In this document: in pieces, positions 24,963-37,867 of the stretch
Layout of the letters: every line of letters begins with the position of its first letter
Numbering within the stretch: the stretch's first letter is position 1
Source: Istiophorus platypterus
Taxonomy: Eukaryota; Chordata; Actinopteri; Istiophoriformes; Istiophoridae
Length of the DNA stretch: 64,000 nucleotides
NCBI GenBank assembly: GCA_016859345.1
Contig: CM029119.1
Span: 5,025,609 to 5,089,608, forward strand
Reading direction: 5' to 3'
Notes under the pieces: model-generated
What the model saw: only the letters and a program-made list of their open reading frames with translations
Databases searched by the model: none
Told to the model about the DNA's origin: nothing
Translations under genes and position numbers: made by a program

Positions 24963-25023
24963 GAATTCTTTGAAGTGTCAGGCTGCAGGCTTGGCTACTG
25001 GTGGCACTTCTAATGAAGGCTGG

Positions 25024-25025
25024 GC

Positions 25026-25056
<31 letters not shown>
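25024..25056. repeat. CTG-type triplet repeat (11 units of GCT/GTT)
   Basis: Eleven triplets in the order four GCT, then GTT/GCT alternating three times, then GCT. GTT interruptions split the pure GCT runs. It passes directly into a long TG tract, so it may have arisen at the array edge. It does not lie in a credible gene. Confidence 0.93.
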
Positions 25057-25058
<2 letters not shown>

Positions 25059-25108
25059 GTGTGTGTGTGTGTGTGTGTATGTTTGTGTGTGTGTCTGTGT
25101 GTGTGTGT

Positions 25109-25167
<59 letters not shown>

Positions 25168-25175
25168 TGTGTGTG
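25057..25175. repeat. long (TG)n microsatellite
   Basis: About 119 bp of TG with TATG, TTTG and TCTG interruptions in the first half and a pure stretch in the second. Frames through it read Cys-Val or His-Thr repeats. Confidence 0.97.
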
Positions 25176-25310
25176 ATGTGCACCAGGGAGACCAAAAGGT
25201 CTGTGCGGCCCTCGACTCTCCATAAAAGTTCAACCGCCACAGGGCTTTGGAGAAAGGCCATGCCACACCACAACACGCTGGCCCCCAAAACCTGCCTTAT
25301 GCCTGCTCCA
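25176..25310. other. unique segment between repeats
   Basis: Short mixed sequence separating the TG tract from the CA/CACACG tract. No gene. Confidence 0.5.
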
Positions 25311-25402
25311 AACACCCACACACCCACACGCACACGCACACGCACACGCACACACACACACGCTCACACACTCACACACTCACACACAGACACACTCACA
25401 TA
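25311..25402. repeat. CA-rich tract with (CACACG)4 hexamers
   Basis: Four tandem CACACG units at 25325-25348 inside a longer imperfect CA tract that also has repeated CACACACT units. Alternating purine-pyrimidine sequence with CpG, so Z-DNA-prone. Confidence 0.93.
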
Positions 25403-25506
25403 CAACATCAACACAAAACCACAAAGCACGCTATGCTGAGATCATCTATAAAGCCACAATTTGGGCAATCAAACTTAAGGAATAAAACACATTGATACTG
25501 ACGTGT

Positions 25507-25523
25507 ACACACACACACACACC

Positions 25524-25565
<42 letters not shown>
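25507..25565. repeat. (AC)n microsatellite with one CCAA interruption
   Basis: About 59 bp of AC. It is the third dinucleotide array within 500 bp, making 25.0-25.6 kb the densest simple-repeat cluster here. Confidence 0.97.
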
Positions 25566-25567
<2 letters not shown>

Positions 25568-27052
25568 ACACACATGTTCTCAAACTACAGCCACAAAATT
25601 GGCAAAATTTGATCTTGCCACACAGTCAGAACCATAACACTAATGCAAAAAAGATGGAAAGTATGACAATCATATATCCAAGTGGTTAGGACACAAAGCA
25701 GAGTGCATTAAAAGCAGCACATAAAATATTAATAGAAGAACAGTATGAGCTACTACAAACCAAAGCAACAGCAGAGACAAACAGACACACTCTGTTTGGC
25801 TTTCAACAGGAAGCAGGAATGACTCAGACTGCTGCTAAATAGACCATCATTCACTGGACGATCCAGTATACTGCCGCCACTCTGCACTACCTGTGCTGTG
25901 TTTTGTGTATGTTTTGTGTATGTTTATGTTTTATATTGCTTTCCCTCTGACACTTAGGACTGTCCCCTGTAAGCACAGAAATTCGACCACTGTCTTTACA
26001 CACATTCACACAATCACGGTCCGATTTTTTGAATGTGTTGTCTGTAGTTGAAAGAGCACACTCAATGAAGACACACAGTCACATTTTAAGACATTTTAAG
26101 GATGGGCATCTTTCTTTTTTAAATTGCATAAATCATACAAACTCTTAAACTTTCAAATATCTTACTAGACACAAACACCCTTATCTGCAAACCTGCAGGA
26201 AACACCTTGATCTTGGTTTAAAAAAAATCAATTTGACAGGCTGCAGCAATGTTGACACTTACATAAGATCAAAATAAAAGTAGCTAAATACGGTAGCTTC
26301 TACATTTTGTGTAATCAGAAGCTAAATATCACACAGGATGTCACTGAATGGTCTGGTGAGCCAGACACAGCTCTCTACCGCCACCACCAAAACAAGCAAT
26401 TCTGCTTCATCTGCCGCATTTGAGGCATAAAAGGCAGCACAAACACTTTCTGAGTAGACACCCTGTTAGTTATTGTGGTTTGCTGCAGAAGTGCTTGTGT
26501 CAACCAACTCTTTGAGACATTAAGGCCATGTCCTTTCTCAGATATCAACATCCCCGATGTTGCAAATAAATGTCCACTAATCTGCTTAAAATCACAGAAG
26601 ACACGACACTTATAATCTTATAATCTCAGAACGTGCCTCAGAAACATGGTATTTTAAGTTTTCTTTTGTGTCAAAGTAATCCTGTGAGGGATTAAATCCA
26701 TGGGTACTTTATAAACAAGAACTGCAAATAGCTAATTCGGTTTAATTTTCATTGTGTCAATTTGCTATAATGTACACAGACTATGAAAGCCATTGCTTTA
26801 TTCCAAGGAACATAGTGTTCTTCAGCACATAGCTAATAAATCTCTATTTTAATCGTGAAGTTGGATTTTTTTTTTTTGCAGTATAAGATTCATTCTTTAG
26901 TCTTCCTGTAGCAGTCATTCAAAATTGGCTTCAGCTTTCGGCCATGACAGTGGAAGCCTGGTTGAAGTCAGTGGTCCTGTCACTATGTGTCACCATCAGA
27001 TCTTTATGTCACTTGTACACACATTCAAACCTACAATGACAAGGACAATGTT
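25566..27052. other. non-coding stretch, nothing recognised
   Basis: About 1.5 kb of ordinary sequence; TTTTGTGTATG doublet near 25901-25923, ACATTTTAAG doublet near 26082-26101 and T11 plus GCAG near 26867-26881. No gene. Confidence 0.5.
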
Positions 27053-27068
27053 AAAAAAAAAAAAAAAA
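27053..27068. repeat. poly-A run, 16 nt
   Basis: Sixteen consecutive A. A retroposon tail is possible but no body was identified upstream. Confidence 0.95.
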
Positions 27069-27109
27069 CATGCAGGAGATGATGGGCTTATAACCATATA
27101 AATATCTGT

Positions 27110-27210
27110 GAGGAAAGGAGAGGAAAATAAAAGACCAAAAAGAAAAGGAACAGCAAGGAAAGGAAGAAATGGGAAGAAAGAGGAGGAGGGGGAAGAAAAG
27201 GAGGGAGAGG
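27110..27210. repeat. purine-rich tract
   Basis: About 100 bp almost wholly A and G on the plus strand. The 61-codon frame through it is Lys/Glu/Arg-rich and not credible as a gene. Confidence 0.88.
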
Positions 27211-30200
27211 ATTACAGCCAATCAAGAGACACATATAGGTTAAAGATACAGAATGGTGAAGATGAGAGTGAGAGACCAGACAACCATTCCTAATCGGTCT
27301 GTAAGTTGCAGCCCTGAGCTCATGTAACATTATCATGACTGACAAATCCATCCACACATAACACTGAGCTAAATACCATGTTAACTGCTCCCATCATACG
27401 CCGGCCAAATGACTGCTGACTCTGTACTGCACAAACACCTCAGTTCCCTGCAGTGTTTTGAACCTTTGTGCAGACCCTCTCTCCACAAACACCGTCTCTC
27501 AGCAGTAATGTACAATTTGTTCCTAAACTGCTTGATGATGGGAGGAAAACACCAAAAAAAACCAAAACAAAACACATGGCTCCATGTTTTAGTTCCCTGT
27601 TGTGTTAGTGCATGCAATGGAGTAAAAACTGCAATCAGAATGATGTAAATAAAAACCAAGCGTCTGTCTTTACTTACCGAGGCTTGAAATTAAGAATGGA
27701 ATATGATTCGTAAACCACAGAAATTGATCTTTTGCTTATTATTGTTTGTTCTTTCAATAAGAGTAGCCATGCAAATATACACACAGAATAAACCACCCAC
27801 AAAGCATATTACTTACTCACTGATCTGCTTTGGTCCCCCAAGTAGTTTTGGAAGGGTATTTACACATTGTTTGTTCGAGTGGGAGAGTGCAGGTGGGAAT
27901 CACCAACCAGGACTCAAACATTGGACTACACTGATGAAAGCTGCCCACACACGCAGAGTGATAACTGGGTTGAAACCCTGCAGGCTGCGGTCCGACTGAG
28001 CTGTGTTTTCATGAATCAACGGAGGCCGAACAGCGTTCGACAACTGACCTGCGATTCTTCATCTGAGGTGTGTGGTACCATCCAAGCAGAATATACCAAT
28101 TAAGAAAATAATCTTACCTCAAGGTCATCTTGTGAGCTTTTTCAGGGATTTTAGTCACATCTCATGGTTCTTAACAGTTGATAGAGCATGCTCAATTGTC
28201 ATTGTGCGTCATATAGTATGAGGATGTATGTATGATGTGAGAGTCAGATATGATTGAAAGTTCTGCAAAAAGCTAGTATGATTTTGTCAAACTACTACCG
28301 AGATCAAGATTGAACTTTCACCCTCAAAAATTGAAAAAAAGGGGAAAAAACAAAAAGAAATCATTTCTACAATACAAGGCCTCATGTTGTCTGTATGACT
28401 CAAGGGCTACAAAGTCCCTAAAACAAAAAGCAACGATAGACTACATGAGTTGTGTGCCAAAAATTGTTTTGTCTATAACTACCAAACAATGAAGGGGCAA
28501 CGCAAGCAAGCAAAAAATAAATTACGCAAAGTAAAGAAAGTGTTGCTCAGATTGAGATTGTCGTAAAGCACCAAACAAGACTAAACAGAAAAATACTGCA
28601 AGTGACAAGTATATTAAAGAAATACCCCAGCAAAAAATGTATCTTTTTGATTATTTAACCCTTGTGTTTTGTTGTCATTGGCTTTACATCCTTATTGCTG
28701 GGGGTCTCACTGAAGCCAATTCAGTATGATCTGCTTCAATATGATCATAAATCAATGTTATTACACCAAATAAGCATATCTTTCATTTTTGTATGTTGGA
28801 TCGGCTTTGCATGAACAAATATTTGCCCAGCATATACAAACAGCCTACATACAGTAATGCAGCAGTGGTCAGTTAGACCTCAGAGAAGTCTAACTTCCTG
28901 TTAGAGCTCTTGTGAACAAACTGCCACCACCACTAATCATAGATATTGAGAACACATGTATATAAATTTAGGATGACATTCATAAGCAAATTCATATAAA
29001 ATGAGAAAACATTATGAAGTATCATGGTGATAACAAAATTGCTAATTAGGTGTCTCTAACTCCAGGACACTTAAACAGAGCATTTGGGTTAAAGATTTGT
29101 AGGTTGCAGTCACCTTGGATTAAAGGCATTTACAGTGGATTCCTATGAAGATATTTCAAAATAGATGCCAAAATGTCCATAGGCATTTTTCAAATCACCT
29201 TTATTGCAATTCTTATAGTTTCTGTACGGTATAAGTGTGAATACACCAATGTTCCTTCCCCCTTATGGCTCCAAAGTAGTGCTGACAGGGGAAATTTGAG
29301 ATTTCCTGGCAAAGCTGGGATACATGTTTGGAACATGTTAATCCTCAGCAGAAGAATGAATGAAGTTGCACGGGTGGTTAGTTCGATACTACAGAGAATG
29401 AGGATTTAACACTCAAAAGATAGCTTTTTGGTGGACTATGACTTTAATGATTCTTTCAGGGTTGTCTCTGATTCATTCCTCATGTGCTCTTTTTACCATC
29501 AAATTTGTACCTACAGAGGTACAGTTTACCTTTGTAGATGATTACATGGCTATCTTGGTTGATACAGTAAAACAGAAGGGGTAGTGTAGCTGAGGCTTTT
29601 GTATAAAACAGCGGGGATCGATAGGGTGAATGGATAAAGACAGAGTAGTTCATGTAGGAGGACACTTTAGTATTCTTGACACAGGACATGATGCCTAAGC
29701 AGCAGTAGATTCAGTGAAAAACTGCAGCAGGCAGCATTTCCCTGGAAGGAAACGATATCGACGTTCAATCTGGGAGATTCAAGCTCACCTTTTTTTTCCC
29801 ACCCACCCGTGTTTCTTTCTTCTCACCCTGCATACTTCAGTTCCTCGGTTTCTCCCTGCTGCTTTTGTCAAATGCAGTGTAAAACTGTCAACGAGCATTT
29901 TTTTGGGAGGCAGCAATTAGAAGAGAACAGAGACTTTACGGGGGAGGGCGCGCACACACACAGGCGTCTTGAGTATTTTCCAGCAGGAGCGACCTCAAAA
30001 ACTGTCCTCATCACTTTGGATAATGCATTCTTAGAACAGAAATAACTAGCTGGAGCTCTGTGTTCTATCCAGTCGGATTTACATAAAACTCCACCATTTG
30101 AGCATGACAAGTCATACTTGGTTTTATTTCAAGTTTTCACAGAAAGTTGCTGTCGTGAGCTCTTGTGTTTGAGTGCATAGACTATTTTCATATGCAAATG

Positions 30201-30900
30201 TCCCTTTTTGAATGCGGACATGTCCGTGTTTCCGCAGCCAAGCATATGTGAGTATATTCTGTTTTCCCATACTAAACTACAGGTCTCCTCCCACGCTGTC
30301 TCTGTGTCATATATGGACATATATATGTGGTGATGTAATATGACCCATCGCACTGCCCTATATTCCACCACCGATCCATGATTCATATTGCAGATGGGAG
30401 CATGACCGTCCATTTGACACACATAGAACCCTGTGACTCCAATCCAGAGGGTTAGGAATTGTCAAAACGGTTGAGAGTGAGGGGCCAACAGTGGCTGCAC
30501 CAGGCCAATTGTCTAGCAGCCTGTTGTCAGCAACCATTTCTGTTCATTTATGTCAACAGAGAGGTCACGTATAAAGAATTATTGATCTCTCAGGGGAAAC
30601 TGGGTACAGATGCAGCAGACCACTGTAGATCAGAAAATAAAGTATTAAGAGCAACTTATGACCTAAAAAGCAATGGAAACAAAGATATAGGTTTTCTGGG
30701 AAATGAATAACTATTACTAACCAGTCTGAAAAATGTTTGAAGTTTGCAGGTTGAGTAAGGTCAGGGGAATTGAAAACATTCATTAGGGAATCTATTATTG
30801 ATTGTAGAAAATCCTTCTATGACAGTACTAATGTCCATACAGTCCATACCTGACTACAATGTCTCAATATGAAAAGAAAATGACTGACCATGAAAATGGA
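27211..30900. other. non-coding stretch, nothing firmly recognised
   Basis: About 3.7 kb without microsatellites longer than about 12 bp. Frames reach 98 codons (27703-27999, +) with no family likeness. Parts of 28830-28930 and 29000-29440 have the texture of old repeats but I cannot name them. A GGGTTGAAACCC word at 27969 resembles a degraded tRNA B box, but no A box or fold is present. Confidence 0.45.
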
Positions 30901-30929
30901 GTTTTTCTACTAGAAACTAGTAGAAAAAC
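30901..30929. repeat. perfect inverted repeat, 13-bp stem, 3-nt loop
   Basis: GTTTTTCTACTAG at 30901-30913 and CTAGTAGAAAAAC at 30917-30929 are exact reverse complements around AAA. A hairpin or cruciform is possible. The stem ends with an A-rich strand, not a U-tail typical of a terminator or Pol III end. Confidence 0.93.
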
Positions 30930-32259
30930 CAGCAGAGCTCATTTTGTTCTTGGGGAAAGAAAGAAGGCATCACTCTCCCTCATCTGCCCCAGGGGAGTAG
31001 AAGCTTTGACATGGTGTGAGCATGCTAATGGTCTCACCTTCCCAGCCACACCTGGGTCTCAAACTCACACATAGTGCATGCATAGACAAACAGAGAGCAG
31101 AAAACAGGCAGACAATCAAAAACAAGACTGTTGACAACAACAAAAGCGGCGATGAATGAACCAATCAGCATCACACTGGTGCAAGCTTTGACTGAACTAC
31201 AAAAGAGCGTCTTTTAATCTCAGACCTCTTCTAAACCGAATAAGAATGAGTTCATTCCACTCTCGAGTCCGCAGACAAAAACCATTCCACTCAAGTACAA
31301 TCAATCATTTAAGACACATAGCTTCACAACCGACGGAGGGAATGGAAGATAAGACAGTGTAAAATACATTGTGAGAAGCTTCATAAATCAAAACACTTCA
31401 CTTTGATACTCAGAGAACCTAAGGCATTTGGGCAAAATTTGCATCGGTATCAAGCAAAAAAAGAAAAAATAAACAGCAAAACAATTTTACATGGGCAGAC
31501 TAAAAAATCATGAAAACAAAGACTCTATATTGAAAAAGACAAACATTAGTTACAAGTAATCAAAGTAACCAACAGAGATGTAGGGCCATGGAAGGAAAAA
31601 TTTTTGAAAAGAACAAAATAAAATCTATTGAAGTAGCTCATTTGTTCAAATGGACAAGGAAACTCAAGAACAGTGATTAAAAATAAGCATTAAATCGCCT
31701 AAAAATTTAGGTTTTACAGCTCAGCTACACAGTTTAGTTAAGAACTTTAAACTATTTTTTCACAACTTATCTGTTAGTCTCCTTCTCTGAACCTGCTGTT
31801 GACATCATATTGAGATGCAGTTAAAAATAGCTATGAGCTCTGGGTGAGTTTTGTATCCACCTTTAAAGTTTACGTTTCTGCGACACATTGTCTGTATTGA
31901 GGGAGAAATCGCTGACAGTCAGCCTCTAAAATCTGAACTCTGCATCTAGTACAAAATACCCCACATAAAATGTTCCACAGTTAAATAGTTGAGTCAAAAT
32001 TTACTTGGATAAAAGTAAATTTCCTGACTCCAGCTGTTACGATACAAAAAGCTACTAAGTCACAGTGATAGGAACAGGTAATTCATTTTTCCGCTCTTTT
32101 TCAAGATGATCGTACAAGTTTTCACGCTGCACTGACTTTCAAAATATATTCAACATGTAGCCGCTTGCAGAGGGAGATGAGGGGAGGTGGGTGAACACGG
32201 ATGAGTTAAATGGAGACAAGTACTAATTCATTTGTTTTTTTCGGCAAGTGAGGCAAGAC
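30930..32259. other. non-coding stretch, nothing firmly recognised
   Basis: Ordinary A-rich sequence. A phrase at 31996-32016 (TTACTTGGATAAAAGTAAA) resembles part of the element at 53.06 kb but is too short to call. Confidence 0.45.
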
Positions 32260-32350
32260 CTTGACACACAAAAGATTAAAGCCCTTTCCAGAGCGACGAG
32301 CTATGGCCAATTAGAGCCATTAAAAGTCATGAGATTCATATACATGCTAA
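32260..32350. promoter_or_regulatory. candidate conserved non-coding element
   Basis: Contains AAAGATTAAAGCCC, GCCAATTAGAGCCATTAAAA and GATTCATATACATGC in a repeat-free block. Homeodomain-like content; inference from composition only. Confidence 0.22.
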
Positions 32351-32396
32351 AATATGCGGAGTGCTTCTGAATGTGACGAGGTGAAGAACCTGAGGA

Positions 32397-32443
32397 TGGA
32401 GAGAGAAAGAGAGGGAGGGAGAGTGTGTGTGTGTGTTGGTGTA

Positions 32444-32488
<45 letters not shown>
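32397..32488. repeat. GA-rich run followed by (TG)n microsatellite
   Basis: A short GA-rich lead passes into TG units from 32423, with GGTG, TAAG and TTTG interruptions and a pure 3' half to 32488. Confidence 0.95.
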
Positions 32489-32489
<1 letters not shown>

Positions 32490-33040
32490 TGACTCTCTAA
32501 CACAGTTGATTTCTTTTTTTGCTGAAAACAAAAGAGGAATTAAAAGCAGGAACATTCAACCATTGGCAGACCATGGCTTAGTCTGCCACCCAAGCCTTTG
32601 CTGTATGAACAACCAAAAGCTATTTATTCATCTGATTTCCCCTTCAACCCTGTCGGCTAACAAATGCAAACAAATACACAACAATACCGGCGCCTTTTAT
32701 TGCTGCCCACCCACCCCGACAAAACCACTGATACGCGGTTTGTGAAGCCGAAACAACTGGATGAGATGACATGACCGCAGTCTCCCACTGGGAATAATAT
32801 GCATCTTATACAATCATTTATCTTAGCGCGGTGAGTCTTAAAATCATATATTTTCTTAAAGCAAATAAAAAATCTGCCACGGGGTTGAAATAATTCCAAA
32901 AATTTCTGGTGTTTTCTTCATAGTACTCGAGGAGTGTCATTTTGTTGTTTGTTTAATGAACTTTTATTATTTTATTATTATTATCTTAAGAATGCACTGG
33001 AGTCTGAACAGTTTTTTAAAATTCTATTTAAGGCTCTGGG
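32489..33040. other. non-coding stretch, nothing recognised
   Basis: Ordinary sequence, A+T-rich near 32955-32990 with TTATTATT units. The 106-codon frame at 32425-32745 begins in the TG array and is rejected. Confidence 0.5.
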
Positions 33041-33185
33041 TCGGTGATGAGATTGGAGGGTGGGCAAGGAGGCCGAGAAGGAACAGAGATTTGAAAGCAA
33101 AGGGAAATGTGGAGGATGGCAGGGTGGAGAATGAAGGAAAAAGTAAACAACGGAGGAGTAAGTCAGAATAAGAGAGGAGGCTGGA
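33041..33185. repeat. purine-rich tract
   Basis: G/A-rich plus strand with few pyrimidines. Frames on both strands give low-complexity peptides. Confidence 0.7.
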
Positions 33186-36100
33186 AGTGGATGTGTTGTG
33201 TTAAGCCATGTGAGATTGTTTATGAATATCATGCTTGATGAATTGAACACAGGGGATTGGTTTTCTGGTGTGTAGTGGGTAGGGATAAGACTTTCTGTGC
33301 AGCTCCCTCTGTGATCAGTTGCACTGAGGCTGCCCTCCAACATAAACACTTCCCTTAATGAACAGCTAGCTGCCTCTTAACAACGGAATGAATTCATTAA
33401 ACTGTAGAACATAAAAAACATCCCTGTGTTTAATGTTGATTCCCTGCAGAACTTACAGGTTAGAAAAAACTCAGGGATTTTAAACGATCACCTTTTTATT
33501 TAACCGATGGATTTTAAGTGTTTAAGTGTTGAAAAACAGTTTGCAGTATTTATTTTGGTCCTATAATTCTTTATGCCTGGAACCTTAATGACAATCTATG
33601 TGGTACCTTTTTAACTGTTTATGTAACATCTTTGTCATGTACTTTTACTCTGAAAGTTCCACAATGTCTGGCCATTTAGATCCACCCATCTCCTAAGCAA
33701 TGCTCTTACCTATTCTTTAACACACCCTGTGCTGAAACATGCTAAATGATTAAAGCACAGACTCTCATTCTAGGTCATTTTGTGTTGGTAAGTAATTTTT
33801 TACATTCAGTTCTCCGGTTACCTGAGCAACTGATTGAAAGGGGAAGTAGCTACAGGCCACTTTTCCTCTAGAACCTACAGATGTCCTCATACAGGGCTTC
33901 AAGAATAATAAAAATACAAATACAAATGAATTCAAGTCAGTGCCATGTCTGAATAACACACATTCAACTTGCTCTTGATCCCCATCCGCTTTGCCTCATT
34001 CCTTTTTCTATTAAAAATTGGATCTCTGTCACTGTCTCTGTTTTCCAGGCTCCTCAACTCAGTTCTGTTGTCCAAATCGCTATTTCCTAGTCAACAAGCA
34101 GTTATAAAAGAAAGAAAATACAGTAATGTTGGACATTAATCATTATGCATTAAGCCACATAAGCCACTAAGACTGGTTTTAACTGTGTGTTCAATAATAG
34201 ACTTGAGGGTTCAACTCTGAGGTCAGAAACTCAGAATCTGTCACAAGAGAAACTGACATAGGTTTAATAAACAAACTATAAATATGTGGCTTTGGAATTA
34301 CTGTGTTAATAATTGCTTTCGGGTTACTTCTTTAAACACGGTGATGCTCCAGTGTGATTCACAAGTGTTGGGAAGTCTAGGGAAGAGCTTGCTGACTTTG
34401 TTTTGTACACGAATAAAGGGATGATATCATATGATATGACAGGAAATGTGGAAAAAGTAAATCTATCAGCTGCAGCAACATTGTTGTGTGAGATATTAAT
34501 AAATGAGCACAGTGACAGTTTCCCTTGCCAATAATTCAGCCCCACTGAGGCTAATCAGGTGTAGAGTAAACAATAACTTTCCTTTTAAATATGAGAGGCA
34601 GAGATGAATAATTCATGGAAAAAGGTGTCTGTGTGAGTGTGTATCGTTGACCTAGTTACCTCCCTCTGTTGTTTTCAAAGAAGTGGTGCTAAGTATTCTA
34701 CCAACATCTGAACTTTCTCGTCAGTGTGTGTTCTGCTGCTGAGGTGGTTTGATGTTGTTCATCAGTGGTTCCAAACTTCTTCTTTTTTTTTTCGAGACCT
34801 ACCCCACAGTCCTCCTACTCTGCATGAAATAATAGCAACCCTTCATCAACTGCCATCATTTTTATTCAAATTCATTTTAAATTGGATGTTAATGTTAAAA
34901 AAATATTCCAATAGCATCTACCTTTATCATCTTTACATAGTTAATAGTAGATTCTCTTAGAATGTTTTTTCTAATACACTTGAACTCTGGCAGACCTGGT
35001 TAGATGCACCACACACTTAAACATGGTTTTTGGGCTGTAACCTAATAATATGACTGTACTAAAGTTACAAAACTCTGCATTTCATGGGTTGAAAGTTGCT
35101 CAACACATCATCTACTGTTTTAAATCATTGTGAACCCTGCAAGGCCGATGCTGACATAGTCAATGGTTTGAGATTTACCTACATAATGAAATGTATGTAT
35201 ATAAAAACAAGAATGTCAACGCCTTTTAATCAGAGGTGGGCGGCCCACCTGCCCCAGCAACCATCCTTGAGCGGAGTTCCAGGAAACCGCTCTCATTTTC
35301 AAATATATACGCCAATCTGACTCATCATTCACAGGAGATTACGCTACTTTTTACTCACCCTCTACTTAGTATTTTTTAATTCATGAGCAGTGGTCTGGAC
35401 TCGGGCCTTTGATGGCTATAGAAGCACCACTGGACCCTTCAGGCCCCTCATGTGGCTTTGCAGCGTTTGTAGATGGCAACGGGTCCCTTAGCGCCAACAC
35501 ACTGCTATGTACATTAGCAACCGGCATTTCAACAAAGTGCTGTTCTAACTGCATGCTCGGGTGTGAGAGCTCCAGTTAAGGGCATCACCTCTCACCCCCA
35601 CCACTCCCCTTAAGCCTCTTGCCCACTTTTTAGCATTGTTCTATTGACAAATATTTTACAGTAACACAACTTTTAGGGTATATAACTCTTTCCTTACATA
35701 TTCCAATACAACGTCATTGAGACAAATACATAAAAGCCTCTGGGAAAGTAATGATTTATTACCTACATATCATCAATTAATCAATATTATACTTTACAGT
35801 GGTTATGGAGGCAGTTGAAGTTGGTGGAAATTATCACACTGCACAGCCGATGCTATGTGTGAGTGTGTGTTTGTGCCATTTGCCTCTCGTTCTCACGACA
35901 GCTGCTGCACAAGTTCAGGATTTTGTTTTGTGTGAAGTGTTTGAGACTTGGCATTACATACTGTGAATACAGTGTTTTCACCATTGCCTTAAAGCCATCT
36001 CTCTTAACAGTTTGAGTGGGCAACATGCTTCTTCATGGTTTGGTCTTGGTTATGGTTTTCACTCTTTGGAACTGTTTGTGTCCATTTCAAAACATTTTTA

Positions 36101-37748
36101 GGCATGAAGATACACCTGTAATTAATGTTTACCTTTTTATCGACTGCAACCACAATCTTTCTTGAACCTTAAACAGGTTTTATAGTTACCTAACCTTGAC
36201 TCTTCCTGCAACATTTTGTATTTGCCTTGCACAGATACTGCAGAAAGCGTTTATTTAAAACCTTTTTTTACACTCGATATACAAAAACATTGTGATTGTA
36301 CACAATGCAGGGTTTAGCAGGGTTGCCAGATGCTGATGTCACTGCGTGGTGATAAAGTTCCACTACTGTTGTGCTGTTTAATATGACTGGACGGCCAAAA
36401 AATACAAGATGTTAGTAAGGTTTTTGAATACCAAGGAATTACTTTCAGAGCACAAAAAATAAAATTGAAAAATCCCAAAAGAAGCAGAGTACTTGTGTTT
36501 GTTAATTGATACTTATGTATCTTAATACTTGTTCAGTCTAACGGAGATGACAAGTAAACACATAACCCTAACTCCAAACCACTTTTCAAAAGGTAGTGAG
36601 TAGATATTTTGAGTGTAGCTACTGCAATGCCAGGCTAAGTGTCATCCTGGCAGATCTATTTTACATTTCGCTTATGCGTGACTGCCATTATCAAAACACC
36701 GACCTCAGAAATGTACAAAATTTTATGATTCTTTCTTCTCTTTTACAAATAGTTTAACACAGCAGTGTCTGTACTTCATTTAGTTGCCTATAACAAGCTT
36801 ATTTTCTCATAAAAACAGTTTCCAGGATCTGTCACTTCAGCCCAGTTTGGATTACAGCAACAAAGATGTGTCAAAGAGTATTAAAGAAAGCATTTAGATC
36901 CTGGTTGTAATGTATAGTTGTCAGTGCGGACCTATTAAAGTAATGAGTCCATGACCAGCATGGGACATATAATCAAGGCAACTCAATAAGGGCACACTGA
37001 CCATGACTGGCAATTAACTGCAAGAGCAGCCATCAGGAATAAGCCATAGTGGGGTCAGAAAGCCAAAGGGCAGAGATCAGGAATCTTAAAGGAAAACCTG
37101 CTGCTTTCGAGCAGCTGATTTCCTAAAGTGTGTTGTATGGTATCTGCATTTGCAAATGTATGAGTGTGTGCATGTTTTGCATGCATATTTCTCTATGTTT
37201 TTCTGCTTGCGTCTAAATTTGTGCGGCTAAATGTCTGTGCCTTCGCTCCAGCCTGGAAAAAAATGTAGCTCAAATCAGACCCATATGCACTGTATTCACA
37301 ACATGCAATAAAGTCCTGCGTTCAAACCAATCATGGGTGTCTGAAGTCATATATCACCCAATTTTGTGTCTTGTCTTTGCACAGTGGCTCACAGAGAGCA
37401 GGAAGGCTCAGCCGCAGCTACCGATTACATGTTAATCAACTGGGACTGCACCACAATGCCACCATGAAGAGAGGAGGCTCTAAAATGGCTGCCACCAGAA
37501 GGAGATTACTGCTCCGAGCTGCTCTCTCTCTTATGCTGAAAAATGACATTCGCCTTCTGAGCTTGAAACTGCATTTCAAGTGGAGGGATTTTCACTGAGT
37601 TATCCAAGTCAGACTTTTACTCCCAGGGTGCCTTGAGAGTTTCTGTCAACAAGTAGATACTAAAATTGTCTTGTGAAAGCAAGGTGAAGCTATGCTTGTC
37701 TGTGTGCCAGCTCTCTGTCTCTCTCTGCCCCTTTCCTTTTCTCAAAGA
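33186..37748. other. non-coding stretch, nothing firmly recognised
   Basis: About 4.6 kb with no long microsatellite. TTTAAGTG doublet near 33514-33530. A patch at 34540-34620 is repeat-free and rich in AT cores. Frames reach 78 codons at most; the 75-codon frame at 37371-37598 is Arg-rich with no family likeness. Confidence 0.45.
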
Positions 37749-37759
37749 CCCCCCCCCCC
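37749..37759. repeat. poly-C run, 11 nt
   Basis: Eleven consecutive C, followed by a C/A-rich lead into the CA array at 37801. Confidence 0.93.
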
Positions 37760-37795
37760 AATCCACCAATCCACCCACTCACCGGCCCCACCACC

Positions 37796-37800
<5 letters not shown>

Positions 37801-37865
<65 letters not shown>
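37801..37865. repeat. (CA)32 microsatellite
   Basis: About 65 bp of pure CA without interruption, so probably young or recently expanded and a good candidate for length polymorphism. Confidence 0.98.

Positions 37866-37867
<2 letters not shown>

Noticed and set aside
25325..25348. Regular CACACG units as a possible CRISPR-like array
   Set aside because: Units are 6 bp with no spacers, in a vertebrate-type genome; it is a microsatellite.
25010..25357. Minus-strand frame with Gln and His-Thr repeats suggesting a polyglutamine protein
   Set aside because: The Gln run is only the CTG-type tract read on the minus strand and the rest is dinucleotide repeat.
27960..27985. GGGTTGAAACCC as a tRNA or SINE B box
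   Set aside because: No A box at the right distance, no cloverleaf and no second copy in the window.
31996..32016. Second copy of the CTCAAATACT-type repeat
   Set aside because: Similarity covers only about 20 bp, too short to separate from chance.
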